Translations under genes and position numbers: made by a program
Part shown: positions 56,160 through 64,000 of the stretch, in pieces
How positions within the stretch are numbered: the first letter of the stretch is position 1
Layout of the letters: every line of letters starts with the position of its first letter
NCBI GenBank assembly: GCA_947561395.2
Contig: OX387186.1
Coordinates: 46,643,220-46,707,219 of the forward strand
Length of the DNA stretch: 64,000 nucleotides
Direction of reading: 5' to 3'
DNA from: Buxus sempervirens
Taxonomy: Eukaryota; Streptophyta; Magnoliopsida; Buxales; Buxaceae
Notes under the pieces: model-generated
The model's input: the letters and a program-made list of their open reading frames with translations, nothing else
Database searches by the model: none
What the model was told of the DNA's origin: nothing

Positions 56160-56460
56160 GGAGCCTGGCGAAATGAAAGCTTACTTGGGGAATCAATTCT
56201 TACAATGTGCTCATCATCCGCACCAGATTCATCGCTAGAATCATCTATAACACTATTCTCCCTCATGCTTCCACTTTGTTTTGGAGGATTAGGGTCCATT
56301 CCTGTGGACTCCTACACATTGAGATTGAGGTCTTTCTTGCAGTAACAGCTCCTTCTGATCTTACAAGCACAAGTGGACAACCATGATCTTCATTTGATGG
56401 GACTCTTGGAAATGATAGGGTGTGTGATGGCTTGGCTATAGAACTCCTTGGAAAGCTTCA
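56160..56460 (-). pseudogene. Unidentified captured exon-like segment
   Basis: The minus strand reads MDPNPPKQSGSMRENSVIDD, then a Ser/Asp/Glu-rich stretch and IVRIDSPSKLSF, with biased, protein-like composition. An upstream stretch (KLSKEFYSQAITHP) is in the same frame but separated by stops. I do not recognise the gene. It may be a fourth captured fragment. Confidence 0.35.
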
Positions 56461-57424
56461 AGTTTGCTGACACATGACATTATCCTTAGGGTCTAAACAG
56501 AAAAGCTAGTCAGTCAAAAGAAGCAGAGACTGTAGATAAGCAGTGGTAATTAAGAACATACCATGCTTCCATAGATGCTCAGATGCATTGCTCTTGAGGA
56601 TAAGTTGTTTGCTTGCAGATCATTGCCTGTCACAGGTTATTTCGGCAGGTAGAAATGATCAAGCAACTCATTAGACTACCATGCTCTTTACTTAGAGATC
56701 TGGGGGGAGGGGGGGGTGGGCGTCGATTGAATGAGATAACCATGAAGCTGACCTTCTTTGGAGTGTACTTTCAGCCTCAACTGAAGCAATATCGAAAATG
56801 ATTACCCTTGCTCTTGTCTCAACCTGATACCAAAATCCATGGTGACTAAAACTTGTCGGTTTGGAACCTGCCCTACATTAGTAACAGTGGGATATAAAAA
56901 ATGACTAACAGGATTTACATGGCTGATCACAACTACTTGGAACAAGGCATTTTGTCATTGTTGCTCTAGTATATGACCAAAAATAATGAAGCCTAAACAA
57001 AGCATATGGCTTTACATATTGGCACAAATTGGTGTGGCCAATTGATCAACAATGCCTAGGGAAACCATGCTCAGGACAAGTTGAGATGAGAATCCTACCG
57101 AGTGCTTTGATAAGATTTTATCATGCAGCAAATCATACATAAAGTTCTTATCAAATAACAAAAGCTATGGATAGACCAATTGCTTAAAATAGCCATGAAT
57201 GTGTAAGTGCTTAGTAAGCGACCAGTAGAGTAAAAGAGCTTGCACCCTAGAATTTCTATATTTCTAGGTGTCAAATGTTGATAGGCTGTTAAGAGGTGTT
57301 GTAGATTAGGTTGTATGGAAATGTGAAGAAAATTAAGAGTCAACAAACTGAATAAAAAATAAATAACAACACAGCAAAACAATCACACAATCAATCTATA
57401 ATAGGTATTAAGAAATATATTGAT

Positions 57425-58560
57425 AAACTAACCGTGAGGATACATATCCCATCAAGAAGAGTATGCCTTCTTTCCTCTTCTAGTTTTGCAGCTGTCTCAA
57501 CTGAAATTACTATGTCTCAACTGAAATTACTATGTCGTCCAATATGAGCTATAAAAGAAATGGAAATATTTCAGTGGTTAATCCTCAAGAAAAGCCTTTT
57601 GGTTAAGAGACTTGAGTGCTTACAACTGGTAAATTTACTCGAGGAAGATGTTGGGACATGGCGAGAATATCAGTAGCATAATCAACATCCCTCCATTCTT
57701 TGTTTAGTTTTCGATTCTTCGAATAAACTCATCATTGCAAAGAACCAAAGACAAGTCAGCATTTCCAACCCCGACAATATCATCCATAGCAGTGTCTCTT
57801 GTTTTGTACTCTTAATTTTTTAGCCGATCAAATGCTAATTCTATTGCCAATGGAATATTTAGACAGAGCATATCTGCAATTCTCTGCAGCATTTACTCAA
57901 AAAGAAAAATTTTCAAATAGAAAGAGTAATGGGACAATACCAACTGGATGATATAAAAATGCAACAAAGACATGGTTTGTCCTCCTTTCTTCTTATTTAA
58001 AATTTTGTGCTTCAGAAAAACATTTAGGTGCCTAGATTCCTCTAAGCATTTTGACAACTTTTTCTGCAAAAATCAACATGCCCACTAAAACTTCTACTAC
58101 ACAAAGTGAAAGTTCTTTTCTTATCCACCATGCCCACTCCCAAAACAATTTACTCAATTAAACAAGTTATGCACATCATGCACTTAACTTCTTTCTTCCA
58201 CTGTACCAATGTCGATTGACGCAAACAATCAATTTGATGAACACAAATATTCAAATAGACAGAAGAAGAAGAACTCCATTTTATCCCTAAATCATAGAAA
58301 TTTGAAATTTCTAAATGATGATTCAAACAACGAAGAAATGTTTACCAGAATTTCAAGATCTTCGGGTAGATCTTCTTCGATACAAATCCTCATGAACAAA
58401 TCCAGCCCTTGCTCCTTCTCCCTTGTGGGAGACTTATGCCTTTCCACACAATATCCCCTGTTTACCGCAAAAGTACCTCCAAAAGCCCTTGGAGAGGTTG
58501 AAGATGCACAAAAGGACGCACGAAAGCACGGATCAAAACCCGACGTCATACAAGAAGAGA
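57425..58560 (-). pseudogene. Captured YbeY-type endoribonuclease gene fragment, three exons
   Basis: The minus-strand exon 1 (58,549 to about 58,340) ends LFMRICIEEDLPEDLEIL with a GTAAAC donor. Exon 2 (about 57,880-57,625) begins after TGCTGCAG and reads RIADMLCLNIPLAIELAFDRL, LVLCNDEFIRR, then NKEWRDVDYATDILAMSQHLP after a frameshift. Exon 3 (about 57,570-57,430) begins after TTTTATAG and reads DDIVISVETA and RRHTLLDGICIL, with a 20-bp internal duplication. This matches the N-terminal YbeY domain of the plant chloroplast rRNA-maturation protein that also carries a HAD domain. The catalytic histidine motif and HAD part are absent. Confidence 0.75.
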
Positions 58561-59874
58561 TAACAAATCAAAAAAGAGAGAGAAAGGATTTCGAGGAGGA
58601 GGAAGAACGAAAGTGGAGATTTTACTCGGATAAAAACTGCGAGCAAAGAAGAACGCACTAGTGATGACTCGCATCATTCTGTCAGAGAGATAATGGAATG
58701 CCAGCGATTGTTTATTTGGTTGGAGATGGAAAGGACGAAGAGAGAGCGCGGGGAAGAGAAGAAAGACGGGGAAGCGTTCAGCAGAGGAAGAAAGGAAATT
58801 GTTGACAAAGCATAGAAGTCAAGCGAGAAAAAATAGCACATCAGCCTAGATCATGCAACCGGTGAGGATATCGTCCAAACTAGGGTTCCCAGTTTCTCTC
58901 TCTTCTTTGTTCATTGTTTTTCTCTTTTGGGAAAAATCTCTTTCGTACGCACATAAACCAAAAAGATTAAGGGAAATGGGGAAGGAGGACAGCTCGTCAG
59001 CGACGAAGGAACGAAAATGTGAATGGGGAAACAACCTGTGTTCGTCGGTGAAGAGAGGAAGAAAATGGGGTCGGCTGTTCGTCGACCCCTGGTATCCTGT
59101 TCGTCGACCCCTGGTATTCTTCGAAGAAGAGAAGAGAGAAACAGGGAGAAGAGGGAAACAACTCACGTGTTTCCTCTCTTTCTTCCCTTTTATTCAGGGG
59201 TATTTTGGGCATTCGAAATGTGATAAATGTGCAATGACCGTTCTCCATAATTATTTCTCAAAAGTGGCATGTTTTGGTAATTTACCATCTTTGTGGCATG
59301 TTTTTATAATAATGGCTATAAAGTAGCACTTTTTCATAATTTTCCCAAATTTTAATTAAAAAGTCAAACCCTGAGGGGGCCAAAATTTGACTTTTTGATC
59401 CAAAGATAATTGGCTATCAAACTTCCTCTCATTGAAAAGAGCATTCCGACACGGTTCCAACGCAACCTAGTTTGCTGGAATCGGGGTCCGGGTGAGGAAG
59501 TTGTGAGCTGGTCAAACTTTTGGGGGAGCGAAAGTTGACTTTTTGCTCGACCCCGATTCAACTACCTAATTTGATCCCAATGGATAGTGGGTTCCGAGCC
59601 GATTCCAACGACACCAAATTTGCTGAAATCGGACATCGAACGAAAAAGTTATGGGCAGTTGAAGTTTCAAGAAAACTACCCATGTGGCAAAACAGCAGCA
59701 AAAAAGCAGAACAAATGAATAAAATAATTGTTTATAGAAAATATCTTAATTTTTAATAATATTTTAATAAAAAATCTCATTTTTATAATATAATAATCAA
59801 AAAATCGGATGAGAATCTTTTTAAAAATCAACTTTGATAAAACATTTCAAATCCAACATTTAAAAAACGTGCTC

Positions 59875-60079
59875 GCCCGTATTTGAATTACGGGCAAGGC
59901 ATGCCCGCACTTCAAATACAAGCAAGCCTTCTGGAAATAGGACATGCGTCCCGTACGGCGACAGCTAGCCGATTCGGCGAGATTTGAAAACGTGTGTATT
60001 TCATCCATATTTGAAGTACGAGCAAGGCATGCCTGTATTTGAAGTAAGGGCAAGGCATGCCCGTATTTCAAATACGGGC
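59875..60079. promoter_or_regulatory. B2 upstream palindrome array, arms GCCCGT/ACGGGC
   Basis: Units start at 59875 and 59903, then about 60003, 60031 and 60059, 28 bp apart within each group, each 21 nt. Arms include GCCCGT/ACGGGC at both ends of the array. The last unit ends 14 bp before the TATA box. Flanks such as GCGTCCCGTACGGCG are shared with B1. Confidence 0.8.
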
Positions 60080-60092
60080 ACGAAAATTTTTT

Positions 60093-60101
60093 CTATAAAT
60101 A
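60093..60101 (+). promoter_or_regulatory. TATA box of LTR B2
   Basis: CTATAAATA precedes GGGGGGCC, in the same place as in B1 after the palindrome array. Confidence 0.7.
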
Positions 60102-61002
60102 GGGGGGCCAGCCCCCCCATTTGAACAATCTGGTCCCCTTGGCTGTCCCCCCTCTCATTCTCTGCCCCCTGTTCGTCAAACCCCTCTCCAAGCTCTGCCA
60201 AAATCCCACTAGCCCAGAAAAATTCTCGTTTTGCCCCTGAACTGCTGCCTTTACCATACCCCTTTTTACATTCTTTTTTTCACCCCTTTCAACCCAAAGA
60301 GAGGAGGTCTCTTTCAAACCCATTTTTGGAAATCTAAAGGAGCGCGGAAGCGCTGCCCAAGTTTTTCCTCAACTCTAATCCCTTTCAACCTAAAGTGAGA
60401 GAGGCTCTTTCAAACCCATTTTTGGAGAATCAACGGGAGCGCGGAAGCGCTGTCGAAATCTCGTGGAGGACCTTAACACATTGGATTAAGAAGGTAGTGG
60501 TGGGGTAACACTTCTGGTAACTTTTCTTGGACATGTATAAAAGTTTTCTTATTTGAACAACTTTAAATTCTTCTTATTTTGTCACTAACATATTTGTTAT
60601 GTTTGGCATGTCATGAGAAATCCCATATAAAATGGGTATCTAAGTGCAAAAATGGGAGGAGAGTAGTTACAAAGTCTAAAGGGAAAATGCTTATCTTAAC
60701 ATAATGCTCGATAAGGGAGGGGTTTTGTCCTCCTTAAGAAACCTGTTGTATCCCTAAATCTACTTCCCTCATTCCTTTCCCATTGAGCATAGTTTTACAT
60801 ACAAAATATTGGCTTAACAAGATCAAAAGAAGTGTAAAACACTTTTCTTTGACAAGTGCTAAAGAAGACATACAAAGCGAGGATGAGGCTTGGTCATCAT
60901 TTTGAAGATACTGAGAAATCCGACAGAAGCCGCCGGAACCTCCAAAAAGGCAACCAAAATGACCCCGGCAGAAATCGGTGCAAAACTGTAAAATTGAGTA
61001 GA

Positions 61003-61107
61003 TGCCCGTATTTACTATACGGTCAAGCATGCCTGTATTTGCTAGACGGGCAGGCCTAAACCATATTATATTTACGGGCTAGACCAGACCGTAAAGTAAA
61101 TACGGGC
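61003..61107. promoter_or_regulatory. B2 downstream palindrome array, four units at 28-bp period
   Basis: Units start at 61003, 61031, 61059 and 61087. Arms are GCCCGT/ACGGTC, GCCTGT/ACGGGC, AACCAT/ACGGGC and GACCGT/ACGGGC. The array aligns in position with 8434-8538 of B1 but is of the other arm type, with a few GACC-type hybrids. Confidence 0.8.
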
Positions 61108-61552
61108 AAATTAGAGAATAACTAAAAAATCATCTTTTTTGGACCTGGTTGAACCCAATCCGACCCTTCTTTGTAAGACTTGACCCATTGGGCTTCTTGG
61201 ATTGTCCTAAGCCCATTTTGAGACCGTGGGCCCAACAGGCCCACCAAGGCTTCGTGGGCCCTCCAACGAGGCCCATATCCCGTCCAGCCCAACCAAGGCC
61301 CGTTTTCAACTAACGGACCTAGGGCCATCTGATTAATTGCCCGTGGGCTAAATCCAAGCCCATTGGGCCCTAAAAGCTTTGACTCACTAACCTTGTAAAT
61401 ATTCAATAAATCCTTAAACCAAATAGCCAAAATCCAAGAAGAGTTACTGTAGACACCCCAAATTGCACTACAAAATGAGAAAATAATTGAAAATATGTAA
61501 TTGGGATTTGAAACAGGTCAAAAAAAGTGTAAAATTTGGTCAAACATGCAGT

Positions 61553-61713
61553 GCCCGTACTTTGTTTGCGGCCTGGTCGTGCCCGCAATTTATATACGGG
61601 CATGCTGTGCCCGTATTAACACTGTGGGCAAAACACACCCGTAATTTATATACGGGCATGCCGTTCCCGTATTGAGAATGCTGGCAACACACGCCCGCAT
61701 TATATATACGGGC
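61553..61713. promoter_or_regulatory. A2 LTR palindrome array, six units at 28-bp period
   Basis: Units start at 61553, 61581, 61609, 61637, 61665 and 61693, exactly 28 bp apart. Arms are GCCCGT or GCCCGC on the left and ACGGGC or close variants on the right. Homologous flanks in A1 enclose three GACCGC units. Confidence 0.85.
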
Positions 61714-61925
61714 ACGGGGGTTTTTGTGCGAATTTATCCTTTTTCGATTTCTGAGCCTTATCTGCACCCAAATCTCTCTCTGGGAGATTCGAATCCTCTT
61801 GTTTATCCATTTGAATCCTCTTATTTATCCTCTTTGGTGCAATGGATTGGCATTATCTCTGTTTTTAATTCAATCTGAAACCCTATCTTGGCAAACGCTG
61901 GACCAACCATGCCCCTAGGTTTGCC

Positions 61926-61933
61926 TATAAATA
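61926..61933 (+). promoter_or_regulatory. TATA box of A2 LTR
   Basis: TATAAATA in the conserved context GGTTTGCCTATAAATAGAGG, as in A1. Confidence 0.75.
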
Positions 61934-63313
61934 GAGGGCCTCTCCTCAAGCAAAGGGCCATTAATTTAAAGTCTGAAGAGCTCCAAGTGAAGAAGGGAAT
62001 CCTTGCTTTTCTGCTTTCTCAAACCAAGTCTCTTTTCTATTTTATTTTCTGTTTTCAATTCTAAAAATAGTCTAATTTTCTCCATTGCTGTAGAATAAGG
62101 CCTAGTTTATACTTGTATTCCCAAACCTGCCTCCAAGTACCTCAAGACTCCTCTCTAGCCATAAAACGTGAAGAGAGAGCTAGGGGAAAAGGGAACAGGT
62201 GGATTCTTAGAATAGAACCCTATAATCTGCTCTTCTCTTCTTTTTTATAGAATAAGGCCATTGATTGTTTTTGTATTCCCAAACCTACCTCTAAGTACCT
62301 CAAGACTCCTCTCTAGCCGTAAAACGTGAAGAGAGAGCTAGGGGAAAAAAGAATAGGTGGATCCGTAGGGTAGACCTCCATGTGCTATAATCTGTTATAT
62401 GTGGTTTTTATTACTCTGTGGATGTTATGTAAGTGTTTTATTTTGAATCTGGAGGAATCCTATGGATCCAGGTTGTTTACAGCATGAGATCCCCACTTCT
62501 TTCTATAGTTTGGATTTTTCACACCTTTGCACCTACATCACTGTTTTCTTGATTTTCTTAGTATTTGGATAGGATTCTGGATTTACTATGATCTATATGG
62601 TAGATCTAAAACCAAAAGCCTGAAAGTAACCTATAGGGTTTCATGATGTGATTTTGAAATTGTTTTAATCTTGGAGAAAGGATCCTATGGTCTAAACTCT
62701 CCCTTTTGATGTTTTTTTATCAACATGGGTTGAGTGGGGGTTCTATTTCTCCACTAATGAGAGATCCAGATTAGATCTGTTCTCCAAATAAATTTCTTCT
62801 TCAATGTTTTAATCAAGAGATTTGATTTCAATCTGGTTTTTCAACTTTTTAATGGTTTAGCCTAAAGCTAGTTTTTCAGGTTTATCTTTAGATTGGTTTT
62901 CTTTGATTTTTATCGTGAAACCCTTAGAATGGTATGATCATATTGAAGGTTCTGAATTAATCAGGATATTCATATGAAAAACCATACACTTTTGTCATTT
63001 TCATGACTTTTCCTTTATTAAGCAAGCCTTCTTTATTTTTAACATGAACAATACCTAGCAACCACCTTGTGTGGATGAATAGGGGTGCCTAACACCTTCC
63101 CCTGTTCATAACCTAATCCCCTTTCCCATCTCTGGTTGTTTTTGTTTTGTATTTTAAATTAGAGTTATTTTTACTCTAATTTCTGTCTCCTTTATTTTAT
63201 TTGATATTTCGGTGTCCATTCACACCTAAACAGAATGGTGGCGACTCTTTGTTTTAATGAATCTCGTGTGATGATTAGGAAGTCATTAAATTGATTTTTC
63301 CATGTCTCACAAC

Positions 63314-63332
63314 TGGCGACTCTGCTTGGGAC
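63314..63332 (+). other. Primer-binding site of A2
   Basis: TGGCGACTCTGCTTGGGAC follows the LTR end after AC. It differs from the A3 site by one base. Confidence 0.8.
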
Positions 63333-64000
63333 TTGTGGATTTCAGCCTTTTGGTGTATTTGTTCATGTTTTTTACGTTTTTGTTTTGCTTGCTATTTTGT
63401 GTTTTTAGCATGTTTGATATGTTTTAAATCTGAATTATTGTTTTGCTTGCTATTTTGTATTTTTAAGCATGTTTGGTATGTTTTAAATCTGAATTATTGC
63501 TTAAAAGTTCATGGGGGTAGAAATATGCTTAATTTTGATTTATAGGATTGTTTCTAGAAACATGCGTAGGGGAGGTTTTGGTTTTGTTAAACCATGTTTA
63601 TTTCTTGCTGTATTTACATGATAGCATGTTTTAATTTTCAGCATGACTCTTTGATGTATTATTTGGTTGTATAACATGATCACATTTTTGGCATGTTTGG
63701 GTGATTTTTGTGAGCATGCTTAGGTGCTATAGGATTGCTTTGTTTACTTGTGTTTGTTTACTTTAAATATGCTCCTTTATTATGCCTTGGTTTGTATAAT
63801 GCATGGCTACGAAAAAGAGTGGCAAGGGGTAGGGACGTTGTGAATGCACCCAATTTTTACAAATGCACTGTGCACATTTTATTTTTTTACATAGCCTACC
63901 CATAACCTATAGGAAGTTGAACCCGAATGTGTGTAGCTTGGCGCAACGAGGTCGTTACTTCGGAAAACGAAAGTGAAAACATTCACCTTAGAACTTTAGG
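63333..64000 (+). other. Start of A2 leader
   Basis: Homologous to the A1 leader at 19,634-19,871 and to the A3 leader. A 60-bp segment around TTGCTTGCTATTTTGT is duplicated at 63,385-63,500. No gene is seen. The window ends before the expected leader palindrome array. Confidence 0.7.

Larger units (their letters stand above)
51187..59346. mobile_element. Pack-MULE with long terminal inverted repeats and 9-bp TSD
   Basis: The ends GGGGAAATTATG (51187) and the complement of GGGAAAATTATG (59346) begin inverted repeats of about 508 bp (to about 51,694) and 526 bp (from about 58,821). The right arm has an extra GTTCGTCGACCCCTGGTAT duplication. Flanks are AAATTTGAA (51178-51186) and AAATTTTAA (59347-59355), a 9-bp TSD with one mismatch, as made by Mutator-like transposases. 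Inside are pieces of at least three host genes, a LINE 3' end and a minisatellite, but no transposase. It must have moved in trans. Confidence 0.85.
59347..61447 (+). mobile_element. LTR B2, continuation after the MULE
   Basis: Homologous to B1 from AAAAGTCAAACCC through GGAATCGGGGTCCGG, the upstream array, TATAAATA (60,093), the CT-rich leader, the downstream array and the GGGCC-rich part. It is cut at 61447 by insertion of A2, so its 3' end is not in the window. Confidence 0.85.
61448..63311 (+). mobile_element. 5' LTR of family-A element A2
   Basis: It starts TGTAGACACCCC and ends GTCTCACA, 1864 bp. It lacks the G run and 82-nt foldback. It has a six-unit palindrome array, TATAAATA at 61,926, two copies of the roughly 150-bp unit (62,090-62,370) and a PBS-like TGGCGACTCT at 63239-63248. 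It inserted into B2; the bases before it are GTTAC. Confidence 0.88.

Noticed and set aside
58846..59326. Open frames in the right MULE inverted repeat
   Set aside because: Matching frames exist in the left repeat but carry no known domain. They may be captured 5' UTR, but there is no support for a protein.
61553..61713. 28-bp-period repeats resembling a CRISPR array
   Set aside because: The repeats are themselves palindromes separated by 7-bp spacers, lie in plant LTRs and have no cas genes nearby.
1..64000. tRNA, rRNA or intact host genes
   Set aside because: I found no cloverleaf-like gene, rRNA block or host coding region without stops; all recognisable host sequences are fragments.

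Overview
The window looks like gene-poor, transposon-packed nuclear DNA of a flowering plant, probably a eudicot with a large genome. The evidence is Ty3-type Tat-lineage retrotransposons with a second, archaeal-type RNase H, solo LTRs of 1.4-3.3 kb with target-site duplications (TSDs), plant L1 LINE remnants, a Mutator-like element carrying plant gene pieces, and broken exons of plant genes. I see no intact host gene, tRNA or rRNA. Every coding region is broken by stops or frameshifts.

The layout is strongly nested. Positions 1-14754 hold a Tat-lineage element on the minus strand ('A3'): integrase edge, archaeal RNase H, RNase H, RT, G-patch, protease and gag, then a repeat-rich leader, primer-binding site (PBS) and 5' LTR. 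A solo LTR ('B1', TSD AGGAC) sits in its leader. A3 itself lies in the LTR of a second family-A element on the plus strand ('A1', 14755-40990). A1 carries a gypsy-type solo LTR ('C', TSD AACCA), a PBS, and a family-D element ('D1') with a plant-mobile-domain-like ORF1 and gag start. D1 is cut by another solo LTR ('D2', TSD GGCCA). After a perfect 19-bp inverted repeat the A1 leader resumes, followed by a gag that lost protease and RT, a solo-LTR-like insertion ('G', TSD AATAG) and a truncated 3' LTR ('A4'). From 41 to 51 kb there are LTR fragments ('A5', 'F', 'E', 'C2'), a NET1-like gene fragment and a broken LINE. From 51 to 61 kb there is a family-B LTR ('B2') split by an 8.2-kb Pack-MULE with about 510-bp terminal inverted repeats, a 9-bp TSD and pieces of at least three host genes. 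The window ends in a 5' LTR, PBS and leader of another family-A element ('A2').

The most unusual signal is a system of short palindrome arrays in these retrotransposons. One array lies upstream of the TATA box and a second lies about 0.8-1.1 kb downstream in the LTR (families B/D) or in the leader (family A). In the best cases the units are 21-nt palindromes at an exact 28-bp period, with arms GACCGC/GCGGTC in some copies and GCCCGT/ACGGGC in others, or 25-29-nt palindromes at a 39-bp period with GTATCCG-type arms. Where both arrays of an element can be read, they normally use the same arm type. Homologous LTRs keep their flanks but swap the arm type wholesale, and unrelated LTR families share types. 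Separate arrays in the leaders and in the C LTR have a constant loop and compensatory stem changes, as expected of selected hairpins. I infer a coevolving recognition system (element-encoded activator or anti-silencer, or a small-RNA or RNA-structure role); the sequence does not show which.
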